A stretch of DNA of 64,000 bases from Corynebacterium senegalense (GTDB taxonomy: Bacteria > Actinomycetota > Actinomycetes > Mycobacteriales > Mycobacteriaceae). A model generated the notes under the pieces. That model had not been told where the DNA came from and did no database searches. It worked only from the letters and a program-made list of their open reading frames with translations. A program made the position numbers and the translations under genes. This document shows, one piece after another, positions 19,609-28,691 of this stretch (its first letter is position 1; each line of letters starts with the position of its first letter). The stretch covers positions 62,001 to 126,000 of the forward strand of contig NZ_LS990887.1 in assembly GCF_900411315.1 (NCBI RefSeq), given 5' to 3'.

Positions 19609-19902
19609 ATGGCTACCGATTACGACGCCCCGCGTCGTCGCATGGAAGACGAGATCGAGACGGATTCACTCGAGGGTCTCAAGGCCGCGGAAGCTGCCGG
19701 TAGCAGCATGGACGACGACGGCGAGATCGTCGACTCCTTCGACATCCCCGCCCAGGACCTCTCCGGCGAGGAGCTCAACGTCACCGTCGTCCCGCGCCAG
19801 GAGGACGAGTTCACCTGCGCCTCCTGTTTCCTGGTGCAGAAGAACAACCGGTTGGCCTACACCGAGGACGACGGCAGCAAGATCTGCCTCGACTGCGAGT
19901 AG
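19609..19902 (+). CDS. DUF4193 small acidic zinc-ribbon protein
   Basis: Protein of 97 residues, strongly acidic, with two CxxC pairs at the C-terminal end (FTCASCFLVQ and KICLDCE) that form a probable zinc ribbon. It is conserved across actinobacteria in this position (next to suhB, DUF3093 and dut); function unknown. A good ribosome site (AAGGAGAG) precedes the ATG and a strong promoter lies upstream, so it is probably well expressed. Confidence 0.85.
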   Translation: MATDYDAPRRRMEDEIETDSLEGLKAAEAAGSSMDDDGEIVDSFDIPAQDLSGEELNVTVVPRQEDEFTCASCFLVQKNNRLAYTEDDGSKICLDCE

Positions 19903-19920
19903 CGCTCCGCGGGCGATAGA

Positions 19921-19954
19921 AAAGGGGAGGGAGGCGAAAACCTCCCTCCCCTTT
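19921..19954. terminator. Strong bidirectional terminator
   Basis: AAAGGGGAGGGAGG (19921-19934) pairs over 14 bases without mismatch to CCTCCCTCCCCTTT (19941-19954) around a CGAAAA loop. It lies between the convergent DUF4193 and DUF3093 genes. Confidence 0.9.
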
Positions 19955-19991
19955 GTGGCGCCTTACTAACGGCGCTGCTTACCGGCGCTGC

Positions 19992-20525
19992 TTACCGACG
20001 CTGTTCCGGAACGAAGGCCTCCAGGAGCGCTTCCGGGTCCTTCGACGCGATGAGCCAGTAGGGGGTTGAGTCGTCCGGGTCGTCGAGCACGATGAGCGCG
20101 TGCTCCCTCACCCAGCCGTGCGAGACGAGGTACGCCGCGGGGTCGAGCTGCCTGCCCAGCGCGTTCTGGCGCGCCGACGCCGGGACAGACATCGAGCGGG
20201 CGACGACGGTTGAGGGGAGGTTCGCGTCGTCGACAAGCAGCCACCTCGTGCCGTCGGGCTCCATCTCCACCCGGATCTCGGTACGCGACAGCCACAGCAG
20301 GAACCATCCCACCAGGGCGCCGATGGCGACGAGGGGGATGACGAACCACCACACGTTGCGGTTCAGGGCGAACTGGCCCGAGAGCAGCAGGACGAGCCCC
20401 GCCCCGGCCAGCCACATGTACCACGGCGCCCACTGCCGCTCCCGGTAGAGTACCCGGGGGCCACCGGCGCCCGCCTCCGCGCCGACGGCCGCGCGGCTTC
20501 CATTCGTCCCAGCGTTGTCCATCAC
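19992..20525 (-). CDS. DUF3093 membrane protein
   Basis: Protein of 177 residues with two close transmembrane segments (about residues 36-52 and 58-76) and a soluble C-terminal domain with conserved tryptophans and proline loops; DUF3093 family, function unknown. I choose GTG 20525 because TAAAGT lies exactly 7 bases upstream (leaderless type); ATG 20522 is the next codon. The 3' end shows a partial tandem duplication of about 14 bases (GGCGCTGCTTACC repeated at 19966-19998) around the stop. Confidence 0.8.
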   Translation of the reverse strand: MMDNAGTNGSRAAVGAEAGAGGPRVLYRERQWAPWYMWLAGAGLVLLLSGQFALNRNVWWFVIPLVAIGALVGWFLLWLSRTEIRVEMEPDGTRWLLVDDANLPSTVVARSMSVPASARQNALGRQLDPAAYLVSHGWVREHALIVLDDPDDSTPYWLIASKDPEALLEAFVPEQRR

Positions 20526-20532
20526 CCATCCA

Positions 20533-20601
20533 ACTTTAGTTGAGGGGGCGCGCCGCAGGGCGATCACCGGCCGACTTGCGTGGGAAGCCGTGCCGTAGTG
20601 T
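20533..20601. promoter_or_regulatory. Divergent leaderless-type promoters of the DUF3093 gene and dut
   Basis: Minus strand: TAAAGT (ACTTTA, 20533-20538), 7 bases, then GTG of the DUF3093 gene. Plus strand: TAGTGT (20596-20601), 7 bases, then GTG of dut. The matching spacing on both sides decides both starts. Confidence 0.6.
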
Positions 20602-20608
20602 GGTCTGG

Positions 20609-21094
20609 GTGAACAGCAACGACCCGGCGCCTGCCGCCACCCCCGCCCCGTCCGAGTTCTCCCCGGTGCGCATCAAGCGCCTGGACAAGGGCCTTCCGCT
20701 GCCGCGCCGCGCCCACGACGGCGACGCCGGCGCGGACCTCTACGCCGCCGAGAGCCTCACCCTCGCGCCCGGAGAGCGAGCGCTGGTGGGCACGGGCGTC
20801 GCGCTCGCCCTGCCGCTCGGCACGGTGGGGCTGATCCACCCGCGCTCGGGCCTCGCCGCGAAGCACGGGCTGAGCATCGTCAACACCCCCGGCACGGTCG
20901 ACGCCCAATATCGCGGGGAGCTGAAGGTGTGCCTGCTCAACACCGACCGCAGCACGCCCATCGAGATCACCCGGGGCATGCGCATCGCCCAGCTCGTGGT
21001 GCAGAAGGTCGAGCTGGTCACCTTCCTCGAGGTCGACGAACTCGACGCCACGCAGCGCGGCGACGGCGGTTACGGCTCCACCGGCACCCACTGA
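20609..21094 (+). CDS. dut: dUTP diphosphatase Dut
   Basis: Trimeric dUTPase of 161 residues that hydrolyses dUTP to dUMP, keeping uracil out of DNA and feeding dTMP synthesis. All five motifs are visible: DAGADLYA (1), [11 protein letters not shown] (2), [13 protein letters not shown] (3), [11 protein letters not shown] (4) and [10 protein letters not shown] (5, with Tyr in place of the more common Phe). The start GTG 20609 is set by the -10 spacing; upstream in-frame codons are unsupported. Confidence 0.95.
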   Translation: MNSNDPAPAATPAPSEFSPVRIKRLDKGLPLPRRAHDGDAGADLYAAESLTLAPGERALVGTGVALALPLGTVGLIHPRSGLAAKHGLSIVNTPGTVDAQYRGELKVCLLNTDRSTPIEITRGMRIAQLVVQKVELVTFLEVDELDATQRGDGGYGSTGTH

Positions 21095-21243
21095 TCGCGC
21101 CCAGCGCTTCCCGACGCCCCGCGGCCCGCACGGGCCGATCCGGGCCGTTAGAGTCGGAGACGAGGACATCGGGATCCCCCCGGGCGCGCCGCGCGCCGGC
21201 GGTCCCGGACCAGCCCCGCGGCCCGCGGGCAGACGAAAGGTAC

Positions 21244-22158
21244 ATGAGCATGGCACTGTGGCCGTTTGGCAAGAACAAGGGCGCGGGTTCCCGCGCCGCG
21301 ACCCCCGACACCCCTCCCGCGGAGCCCGCGGCGGACGAGGCGCGCCGCGCGGATGCCGACGCGACCGCCGCTGTGGAAGACGCTGCGGCGGCCCCGGCGG
21401 CGGCAGCCCCGGAGGTGGCGCAGGAGGACGCGCCGGCGGGTCCCGTCGTCATCGGTCACGACGCAGTCAACGGTCAATCGGGCCCATTCGACGGCGACGC
21501 GGTGCGCATCGAGGACTTCGACTTCAGCGATTTTTCCCAGGTCACCCTGAACCTGTCCTCCATGCGCATCCCGCTGCCGCGGGAGTCGCAGGTGCAGGTG
21601 GAGATGGGGGACACGGGCCCGAAGATGGTCCACATTGTCACCCGTCACGGCCGGGCTACCCCCGTCGCGTTCGCCTCCCCGCGGACAGGCGGGCTGTGGG
21701 AGAAGTCGTCCGAGGAGATCGCCGAGGGGATGCGCGCGGAGGGCATGCCCGTCTCCTTTGAGACCGGCCCGTGGGGCCGCGAGGTCGTGGGAACCGGCGC
21801 CAACGGAACGATCCGCATTATCGGCGTGGAGGGCCCGCGCTGGCTCTACCGCCTGACCCTCGCCGCGCCCGAGGGCAGGGAGGACGAGCTGACCAGCCTG
21901 GGCCGCGAAATCGTCGCGCGCAGCTTCGTCTACCGAGGCAGCGACCCCATCCTGGCCGGCAACTCCCTCCCTGTTGTGCTGCCGCAGCAGCTCGCGGCGC
22001 AGGTGCAGGAGGCCGTGCGCCAGCGCGGTGCCCAGCAGGCCGCGCAGCAGCGGGCCCAGCAGGGCCAGCAGCCGACCCCCGGCAACCCGAACGCGCTTGC
22101 CGACGCCCTGCAGGAGCTCATGGACACCCCCTCCGCCCAGAACGAAGACAAGCAGTGA
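21244..22158 (+). CDS. DUF3710 domain protein
   Basis: Protein of 304 residues with an Ala/Pro/Asp-rich N-terminal linker (to about residue 70), a central DUF3710 domain (from VRIEDFDFSDFS to about 235) and a Gln/Ala-rich tail (QQAAQQRAQQGQQ). Function unknown; the gene is conserved beside dut in Corynebacteriales. GAAAGG at 21234-21239 serves either ATG 21244 or ATG 21250. A -10-like TAGAGT at 21149-21154 may give it its own promoter with a leader of about 85 bases. Confidence 0.8.
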   Translation: MSMALWPFGKNKGAGSRAATPDTPPAEPAADEARRADADATAAVEDAAAAPAAAAPEVAQEDAPAGPVVIGHDAVNGQSGPFDGDAVRIEDFDFSDFSQVTLNLSSMRIPLPRESQVQVEMGDTGPKMVHIVTRHGRATPVAFASPRTGGLWEKSSEEIAEGMRAEGMPVSFETGPWGREVVGTGANGTIRIIGVEGPRWLYRLTLAAPEGREDELTSLGREIVARSFVYRGSDPILAGNSLPVVLPQQLAAQVQEAVRQRGAQQAAQQRAQQGQQPTPGNPNALADALQELMDTPSAQNEDKQ

Positions 22159-23447
22159 GCGGGTCGGACGCCCCGCTGGAGAAGGGCGACACGCTCCAGC
22201 TGGACATCACCGCGATGGCCCACGGCGGCGAGGGCATCGGCCACGCCCCCGACGGCCGGGTCGTGTTCGTCTCCGGGGCGGTGCCGGGCGACCGCGTCGC
22301 GGCGACGGTGGTCAAGGCGAAGAAGAGGTGGGCGCGGGCCCAGCTCGCCGACGTCGTGGACGCCTCCCCGGACCGCGTCGAGCCCGCCTGCCCGGCGGCG
22401 GCCCGCGGTGCCGGGTGCTGCGACTACAGCCATATCGCCCCGGCCGCGCAGCTCGGCCTGAAGAGACAGGTCATGCTGGGCCAGCTCGGCGCGCACACCC
22501 GCAGCTCCGGGGTGCTGGAGGGGTTCGACCCGGCGGAGGAGATGACGCAGCGCGCCCTCGAGCCGGGTACCGGGTGGCGCACCCGCGCGCGCCTCGGCGT
22601 CGATTCCGCCGGGCGCGCCGGAACCCGCGCCGCCCGCTCGACCGAGCTCATCACCGACGCCCCCTGCGCGCAGGCGGCGCCCGGGCTCCTCGACGGGCTC
22701 GTCGGCGAGGGCGCGCGGCGCTTCACCCCGGGCGCGGAGGTCGTCGCGGTCCTCGACGGCGACGGCCGGCGCCACGTCGTGGAGACCACGCGGGCGCAGC
22801 GCGGCCGCCGCGTGGAGCGCATCGACACCGTCGTGGAGGGCGGGGGAGACGTCGTCGAGCACGTGCTCGGCCACGACTTCTCGTTCCCGGCCACCGCCTT
22901 CTGGCAGGCGCACGCCGCGGCCCCCGAGGCATACGCGGGGCTCGTCGAGAAGTGGGGCGCGGGCGACTACGAGCGCGCGGTGGGCTGGGACCTCTACGGC
23001 GGGGTGGGCGTGTTCGTTCCCTTCATCGCTGCGGCACTCGGCGGGGGCCGGGTGGAGACGGTCGACTACTCGCCGGCCGCCGCCGCGCGCCCGCAGGAGG
23101 GACTGCGCGACTTCGACCTCGGCCGCCACAACCGCAAGGTGGAGGCGGGGGCCGCGGACCTCGCCGCGCCCCGCCTCGTGGTGCTCGACCCGCCGCGCCC
23201 GGGGGCGGGCCAGGAGGTCATCGACGCCGTCGCGGCGGCCGCTCCCGAGCGCGTCATCCACGTCGGCTGCGACCCGGCGACCTTCGCCCGCGACCTGTCT
23301 TCGTGGGGGCAGCGGGGCTACCGCGTCCGCCGCATGGAGCTTATCGACGCCTTCCCCGGCACCCACCACTTCGAGACCGTCGCCCTGCTCCAACCCGCCC
23401 ACTCCGGCCCCCGCGGCGCAGTCTCGGAGCGAGTGGGCGAAGTGTAA
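22155..23447 (+). CDS. TrmA/RumA-type class I RNA methyltransferase with TRAM domain
   Basis: SAM-dependent enzyme of 430 residues that probably makes 5-methyluridine in tRNA or rRNA. An N-terminal TRAM domain (residues about 10-65) is followed by a cysteine cluster (CPAAARGAGCC plus DAPC) that may hold an iron-sulfur cluster in an unusual spacing, then a Rossmann region (WDLYGGVGVF), DPPRPGAG, and the catalytic cysteine in HVGCDPATFARDL near residue 378. GTG 22155 overlaps the stop of the DUF3710 gene (GTGA), so the pair is translationally coupled. Confidence 0.85.
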   Translation: MSGSDAPLEKGDTLQLDITAMAHGGEGIGHAPDGRVVFVSGAVPGDRVAATVVKAKKRWARAQLADVVDASPDRVEPACPAAARGAGCCDYSHIAPAAQLGLKRQVMLGQLGAHTRSSGVLEGFDPAEEMTQRALEPGTGWRTRARLGVDSAGRAGTRAARSTELITDAPCAQAAPGLLDGLVGEGARRFTPGAEVVAVLDGDGRRHVVETTRAQRGRRVERIDTVVEGGGDVVEHVLGHDFSFPATAFWQAHAAAPEAYAGLVEKWGAGDYERAVGWDLYGGVGVFVPFIAAALGGGRVETVDYSPAAAARPQEGLRDFDLGRHNRKVEAGAADLAAPRLVVLDPPRPGAGQEVIDAVAAAAPERVIHVGCDPATFARDLSSWGQRGYRVRRMELIDAFPGTHHFETVALLQPAHSGPRGAVSERVGEV

Positions 23448-23560
23448 ACTTGCTGAGACTAGCTCACGGGCGGCGCCGCAGCACGGTGGCGCCGCGCCGA
23501 GCGCACGCGGCCCCGGCCTGTCCCGGGCCGAGCCAGCCAATCGTCAAAGGAGTGCGGAAG
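23445..23560 (+). promoter_or_regulatory. dxs promoter and structured leader
   Basis: TAAACT at 23445-23450 overlaps the stop codon of the preceding gene and resembles a -10. The following leader of about 110 bases holds a perfect 7-base stem CGGCGCC (23471-23477) / GGCGCCG (23488-23494) and a second GC-rich near-palindrome around 23511-23531, before the AAAGGAG ribosome site at 23546-23552. Confidence 0.45.
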
Positions 23561-23564
23561 TACT

Positions 23565-25481
23565 GTGGGACTGCTAGACACGATTGAGTCGCCGGCGGAT
23601 CTGAAGGCGCTCAGCCTTCCCGAGCTGCGGGAGCTGGCGGACGAGATCCGGGTGCTGCTCATCGAGAAGGTGTCCGCCACCGGCGGCCACCTCGGCCCGA
23701 ACCTGGGCGTTGTCGAGCTCACCATGGCCCTGCACTACGTCTTCGACTCCCCGGAGGAGCCGATCATCTTCGACACCTCCCACCAGTCCTACGTGCACAA
23801 GATCCTCACGGGCCGCGGCGCCCTCTTCGACACCCTGCGCCAGAAGGGCGGCCTGTCCGGCTACACCTGCCGCGCCGAGTCGGAGCACGACTGGACCGAA
23901 TCCTCCCACGCCTCCGCGGCGCTGTCCTACGCTGACGGGCTGTCTAAGGCCAAACGCCTCGCGGGCCTCGGGCACCAGAACGTCGTGGCGGTGGTCGGCG
24001 ACGGCGCCCTGACGGGCGGGATGTGCTGGGAGGCGCTGAACAACATCGCGGACGGCGACCGCAACGTGGTCATCGTGGTCAACGACAACGGCCGCTCCTA
24101 CTCGCCGACGATCGGCGGGTTCGCCAACAACCTGACGCACCTGCGCAGCCAGCTGGCCGCCATCCGCATACAGCCCGGCTACGACGAGGTCATGGAGTCC
24201 GGCAAGCGGACCCTGAAGTCGATGGGGTGGGTCGGCGAGCGCACCTTCGAGGCCCTGCACGCGCTGAAGGAGGGCGTGAAGTACCAGGTCTTGCCCACCG
24301 AGATGTTCCCCGAGCTGGGCATGAAGTACGTCGGCCCGGTGGAGGGCCACGACCTCAAGGCCCTGACCAACGCCCTGAACTACGCGCACAACTACGACGG
24401 GCCGATCATCATCCACGTTGTGACCGAGAAGGGCCACGGCTTCGCCCCGGCTGTGAACAACCGCGCCGACCAGATGCACTCCACCGGTGTGATCGACCCG
24501 GTCACGGGCGAGGCGCTCACCGCCTCGGCCCCCGGCTGGACCTCGGTGTTCTCGGAGGAGCTCCTGCGCGCCGCGCACGAGCGCGACGACATCGTCGCCC
24601 TCACCGCCGCGATGGCCGGGCCGACGGGGCTCACGCCCTTCGCCGAGAAGTTCCCGGAGCGCTTCTTCGACGTCGGCATCGCCGAGCAGCACGCGGTGAC
24701 CTCGGCCGCGGGCATGGCCCTCGGCGGGCTGCACCCCGTCGTGGCGATCTACTCCACCTTTCTCAACCGCGGCTTCGACCAGCTGCTCATGGACGTCGGC
24801 CTGATCGAACAGCCCGTCACGCTGGTCCTCGACCGCTCCGGCGTCACCGGCTCCGACGGGGCCAGCCACAACGGCGTGTGGGACCTGGCGCTGACGTCGA
24901 TCGTCCCCGGCATCCGGGTGGCCGCGCCGCGCGACCCGGCCCGGTTGCGCGAGGAGTTCCGCGAGGCCATCGCCGTCGACGACGGGCCGACCGTCGTGCG
25001 CTTTCCCAAGGGCAGCGTGGGCGAGGACATCGACGCGCTCGAGAGGCTTCCCGGCGGCGTGGATGTGCTCGCCAGGCCCGCCGGAGAGGCGTCGGAAAGC
25101 GAGCTCGATGTGCTCATCGTGGCGGTGGGCAGCTTCGCGGAGCAGGCCGTGGAGGTCGCGCGGCGCAGCGAGGGCAGCGACGTGCGCGTGACGGTGGTCG
25201 ACCCGCGCTGGGTCGTGCCCGTCAACCCCGAGCTCCTCGACCTCGCCGCGGCGGCGGACATGGTCGTCGTCTACGAGGACGGCGTGGTCCGCGGCGGCAT
25301 CGGCTCCGCCCTCGGCGAGGCGATGTCCCTGGCCGGGCTGGACACGCCCCTGCGCCACCTCGCCTTCCCCGACGTGTTCCCGCCCCACGGCAGCCGCGGG
25401 CAGATCCTCGAGGAGTACGGCCTGGACGCGCAGTCGGCATTCGACTCCGTCCACCAGTGGGCGGGCGAGCTCGGCGACTAG
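23565..25481 (+). CDS. dxs: 1-deoxy-D-xylulose-5-phosphate synthase Dxs
   Basis: Thiamine-diphosphate enzyme of 638 residues that condenses pyruvate and glyceraldehyde 3-phosphate, the first step of the MEP isoprenoid pathway (menaquinone, polyprenyl phosphate). The ThDP motif [16 protein letters not shown] starts near residue 145; the transketolase central domain carries the catalytic [10 protein letters not shown] near 377; the C-terminal transketolase domain is complete. GTG start with AAAGGAG 12 bases upstream. It overlaps rnd by four bases tail to tail. Confidence 0.96.
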   Translation: MGLLDTIESPADLKALSLPELRELADEIRVLLIEKVSATGGHLGPNLGVVELTMALHYVFDSPEEPIIFDTSHQSYVHKILTGRGALFDTLRQKGGLSGYTCRAESEHDWTESSHASAALSYADGLSKAKRLAGLGHQNVVAVVGDGALTGGMCWEALNNIADGDRNVVIVVNDNGRSYSPTIGGFANNLTHLRSQLAAIRIQPGYDEVMESGKRTLKSMGWVGERTFEALHALKEGVKYQVLPTEMFPELGMKYVGPVEGHDLKALTNALNYAHNYDGPIIIHVVTEKGHGFAPAVNNRADQMHSTGVIDPVTGEALTASAPGWTSVFSEELLRAAHERDDIVALTAAMAGPTGLTPFAEKFPERFFDVGIAEQHAVTSAAGMALGGLHPVVAIYSTFLNRGFDQLLMDVGLIEQPVTLVLDRSGVTGSDGASHNGVWDLALTSIVPGIRVAAPRDPARLREEFREAIAVDDGPTVVRFPKGSVGEDIDALERLPGGVDVLARPAGEASESELDVLIVAVGSFAEQAVEVARRSEGSDVRVTVVDPRWVVPVNPELLDLAAAADMVVVYEDGVVRGGIGSALGEAMSLAGLDTPLRHLAFPDVFPPHGSRGQILEEYGLDAQSAFDSVHQWAGELGD

Positions 25482-26692
25482 CCCGCAGCTTCTTCCGTAG
25501 CGCGGCGCAGGGCGCCCGACACTGCCACAGCGGTGGCTTCGACCTGCCAGGGCCGCGCCCCGAGGCGGGCGAGCGCCGCCGCTGTCGCGTGGGTGTCCCA
25601 CGACATCCCGGCCTCGCGCGAGGTTGCGTCCCAGACCAGGCGGCGCAGCATCGCGGGTTGCAGCAGGACCTCCGGGGCGACGCCGAGGGCGTCGGCGGCG
25701 CCGGCCACGGCGGCGCGGGCGGCGCTCAGCGCCTCCCAGGACTCGGGGTGGTGGCGCTCCCAGGCGGACTTGCCCGGCACCTCGCCGCTGCGGCGTTCGG
25801 GGGATGGCCACGTGGACGGGGCGTCATCGAGGGCGCGGCGGATCACCGCCGACCACCTCTCGGCCGCGCCGCGGCGGCGCCGGGGGAAGCCCTTGGTCCG
25901 GGCCGTCTCCGCAAGAGTGAGCGGCCGCGCGCGGGCGAGGTCCACGAGCACCTTGTTCGGCAGGATCGCGTTCGGGGCGGTGTCGGTGGCGCGGCCCTCG
26001 GCGTCGCGCTCCGCCCACAGGGCGCGCGCCACCTGCAGCTCGGCCGGCGAGCGCAGCGAGGCCACGCCCTTCACATCCCGCCACGTCTTGCGCGCTGCGG
26101 TCGTGCTGCGGGGCAGGGCGGCCAGGTGCGCGAACTCCTGGGACGCCGCCGCGAGCAGCCCGCGCCCCTCCAGGTACTCCGCCTGCGCCTCGGCCAGTTC
26201 GTTGAGGTGCAGCACGTCCAGGGCTGCGTACTCCTGCCACTGCCACGGCAGGGGCGTGGTGGACCAGTCCTCGCGCCCGTGGCCCTTCTCCAGGGTCACG
26301 CCGACGAAGCGCTCAACCATGGCGGCGAGGTTGGGGCGGTCGAAACCGCCGAGGCGGCCCGCCAGCTCCGTGTCGAAGAGGGAGCCGGGGTAAAGGCCCA
26401 GCTCGGCGAGGCTCGGCAGGTCCTCCCCGGCGGCGTGGAGGATCCAGTCGGCCCCGCCGAGGACGGGCGCGAAGATCCGGCGCACCTCCTTGCGGTGGCC
26501 CTCCGGGGCGATGAGGAAGGTGCCCGCGCCACGGCGGTGCACCTGGACGAGGAACGCTCGGTCGTCGTAGCGGAACGTGGAGGCGCGCTCCGTGTCCAGG
26601 GCGAAGGGGCCGCGCCCGGCGTTCAGAGCGTCGGCGGCGCGTCGATAAGCGAGCGGCTCATCGACGAGTTCGAACTGCGGGCGGGAAGACAC
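25478..26692 (-). CDS. rnd: Ribonuclease D with HRDC domain
   Basis: 3'-5' exoribonuclease of 404 residues for tRNA maturation or RNA decay. DEDDy motifs: ALDTER (Asp33, Glu35), the exo II region [14 protein letters not shown] with the matching Asp near 91, and exo [12 protein letters not shown] with catalytic Tyr and Asp near 155-159. An HRDC helicase-and-RNase-D domain follows (about 205-285). Next to dxs, as in other Corynebacteriales. The ribosome site is weak. Confidence 0.9.
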   Translation of the reverse strand: MSSRPQFELVDEPLAYRRAADALNAGRGPFALDTERASTFRYDDRAFLVQVHRRGAGTFLIAPEGHRKEVRRIFAPVLGGADWILHAAGEDLPSLAELGLYPGSLFDTELAGRLGGFDRPNLAAMVERFVGVTLEKGHGREDWSTTPLPWQWQEYAALDVLHLNELAEAQAEYLEGRGLLAAASQEFAHLAALPRSTTAARKTWRDVKGVASLRSPAELQVARALWAERDAEGRATDTAPNAILPNKVLVDLARARPLTLAETARTKGFPRRRRGAAERWSAVIRRALDDAPSTWPSPERRSGEVPGKSAWERHHPESWEALSAARAAVAGAADALGVAPEVLLQPAMLRRLVWDATSREAGMSWDTHATAAALARLGARPWQVEATAVAVSGALRRATEEAAG

Positions 26693-26701
26693 CCGTGCAG
26701 C

Positions 26702-27349
26702 CTAGCGCGTGCGCAGCTCGGCCACGTTCTCCGGGGGCAGCCCGGCGACGTGCGCGAGGACCTTGGAGAAGGCCTCCACGTGGCTGGCCAGGTCGATGCC
26801 CTCGGCGGTCCAGGAGGCGCGCATCTCCAGCTGGTAGGCGCGCGGCGGGCCGCCGATCTCGCCGAAGCGGACGGAAGCCGTCGAGGTGACGGTGCCGCCC
26901 AGGTTGGTGAATCCGGCGCCGGTCTCGGCGAGGGACTCGTTGAGCCACTGCCAGGCGACGTCGGGAAGCAGCGGGTCGGAGGCCACCGCGTCGTCCATGT
27001 CGGCCTGGATGTAGGCGACCAGGCGCATCGAGCCCTCCCACGCCTCCTCGGAGTCCGGGGAGTGCAGCAGGATGAGACGGCCGAAGGCGTCCCCCTCGGA
27101 GTCGGTGGGCACATGCGAGCCGTCACCGCCCCGGTCAACCTCGAGGCCCACGGCGTGGCTGAACGGCGCGGGGCGCTGCGGGGGCCGGATCTCACCCAGG
27201 GTGATCTCGGGGCGCAGCTTCGCGGCGTGCATGGACTCCGCGGCGGCCGTGAACTCGGCCGGGGTGGCCGGGCCAGTGCCGGCGGTCCCGGGAGCTGCGG
27301 AGGCGGCGGCGAGCCCGGGGTTCGGGGAGGAGGTGTCGGAGTTCGTCAC
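26702..27349 (-). CDS. DUF3000 domain protein
   Basis: Protein of 215 residues matching the actinobacterial DUF3000 family from FTAAAESMHAAKLRPEI to the end. No catalytic motif, membrane segment or signal peptide is visible; function unknown. GTG 27349 is chosen because TACCTT on the minus strand (27357-27362) ends 7 bases before it. It ends 9 bases before the start of rnd on the same strand and is probably cotranscribed. Confidence 0.78.
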   Translation of the reverse strand: MTNSDTSSPNPGLAAASAAPGTAGTGPATPAEFTAAAESMHAAKLRPEITLGEIRPPQRPAPFSHAVGLEVDRGGDGSHVPTDSEGDAFGRLILLHSPDSEEAWEGSMRLVAYIQADMDDAVASDPLLPDVAWQWLNESLAETGAGFTNLGGTVTSTASVRFGEIGGPPRAYQLEMRASWTAEGIDLASHVEAFSKVLAHVAGLPPENVAELRTR

Positions 27350-27503
27350 GCCGTTCAAGGTATCCACCCGCCGGGAGGTTGCGGGGGAGGCGCGCCGTGG
27401 GCGCGGGGGTGCGACAGGGGCTCGCGGTGCGCCCGCCGGAGGCACAGAGGGGGTAGGGTGGTATCCGACTTTAGTTTGATACACCCGCGGAGGGTGAGAA
27501 AGG

Positions 27504-28235
27504 ATGGGCCAGATGGCTGAGCAGGTCAACGCACACGGCGAGGTCGACTACGAGGCGCTGAACAAGGTGCAGCGCTACACCCAGTGGGTGACCTTCAAGG
27601 CGATCCCGGGTGCGCTCGGCTCCGAGCGCGGGGAGATCGTCGCCGAGGCGAAGCGCTTCTTCGACTCCCTCGCCGAGCGCGGGGAGGTTGTCATGCGCGG
27701 GATCTACGACGTCACGGGCACCCGTCGGGAGTCCGACTTCATGATCTGGTGGCACGCGGAGCGCTTCGAGCAGCTGCAGAAGGCGCTCGCCGACTTCCGC
27801 CGCGAGACCACGCTCGGCCAGCTGGTGGAGCTGGGGTGGATCGGCAACGGGCTGCACCGCCCGGCGGAGTTCAACAAGGCCCACCTGCCCGCGTTCATCA
27901 TGGGGGAGGAGCCGCAGGAGTGGATCACGGTCTACCCGTTCGTGCGCTCCTACGACTGGTACATCCTCGAGCCGGAGGACCGCCGCCGCATCCTCGCCGA
28001 GCACGGCCGCGCCGCGGTGAACCACCCGGACGTGCGAGCCAACACGGTGGCCTCCTTCGCGCTGGGCGACTACGAGTGGATGCTCGCCTTCGAGGCCGCT
28101 GACCTTGCCCGCATCGAGGACCTGATGCACAAGATGCGCTACACGGAGGCTCGCCTCCACGTGCGCGAGGAGCTGCCGTTCCAGACGGGCCGCCGCGTCG
28201 CCGACATCGGCGAGATCGTCGCGATCCTGCCGTAG
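27504..28235 (+). CDS. chdC: Coproheme decarboxylase ChdC (HemQ)
   Basis: Chlorite-dismutase-fold enzyme of 243 residues that converts coproheme to heme b, the last step of the coproporphyrin-dependent heme route of Gram-positives. Key residues of the C. diphtheriae enzyme recur with a constant offset of 9: His127 (catalytic base), Tyr144 (in YPFVRSYDWYIL), Trp152 and the heme-ligand His167 (LAEHGRAA). Two ATGs (27504 and 27513) each have a purine-rich site; I keep the longer form. Confidence 0.93.
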   Translation: MGQMAEQVNAHGEVDYEALNKVQRYTQWVTFKAIPGALGSERGEIVAEAKRFFDSLAERGEVVMRGIYDVTGTRRESDFMIWWHAERFEQLQKALADFRRETTLGQLVELGWIGNGLHRPAEFNKAHLPAFIMGEEPQEWITVYPFVRSYDWYILEPEDRRRILAEHGRAAVNHPDVRANTVASFALGDYEWMLAFEAADLARIEDLMHKMRYTEARLHVREELPFQTGRRVADIGEIVAILP

Positions 28236-28253
28236 CGCGAGGCAGCCCTCGAC

Positions 28254-28691
28254 CTAGCCCTCGACCGGCTTCTCCTCCAGCGTCAGCGAGATCGAGTTGA
28301 TGCAGTAGCGCAGGTCGGTCGGGGTGTCGTAGCCCTCACCCGCGAAGACGTGGCCGAGGTGCGAGTGGCAGTTGGCGCACAGCACCTCCGTGCGCACCAT
28401 CCCGAGCGAGCGGTCCTCGCGCTCGATGACGGTCTCGCCGGCCAGCGGGGTGAAGAAGGAGGGCCAGCCGCAGTGCGAGTCGAACTTCTCGGTGGAGCGG
28501 AACAGCTCCGCCCCGCACGCGCGGCAGCGGTAGATGCCCTCCGTGGTGGTGTTGGTGTACTCGCCGATGCCGGGGCGCTCCGTGCCGGCTTCGCGCAGCA
28601 CGTGGAATTCCTCGGGGCTAAGCTTCGCCCGCCACTGCTCGTCGGTCCAGTCGCGGAAGTTCTCTGCGTTCAGATTCACCATTGTTGCCAT
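28254..28691 (-). CDS. msrB: Peptide methionine (R)-S-oxide reductase MsrB
   Basis: Zinc enzyme of 145 residues that repairs oxidised methionine. Two CxxC zinc pairs are present (CRACG and CANCHS), the substrate-site [14 protein letters not shown], and the catalytic cysteine in RYCINSISL near residue 132. ATG 28691 or ATG 28682 may be used. The first 74 bases overlap the 3' end of aftC on the same strand in another frame. It is convergent with chdC, 18 bases apart. Confidence 0.95.
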   Translation of the reverse strand: MATMVNLNAENFRDWTDEQWRAKLSPEEFHVLREAGTERPGIGEYTNTTTEGIYRCRACGAELFRSTEKFDSHCGWPSFFTPLAGETVIEREDRSLGMVRTEVLCANCHSHLGHVFAGEGYDTPTDLRYCINSISLTLEEKPVEG

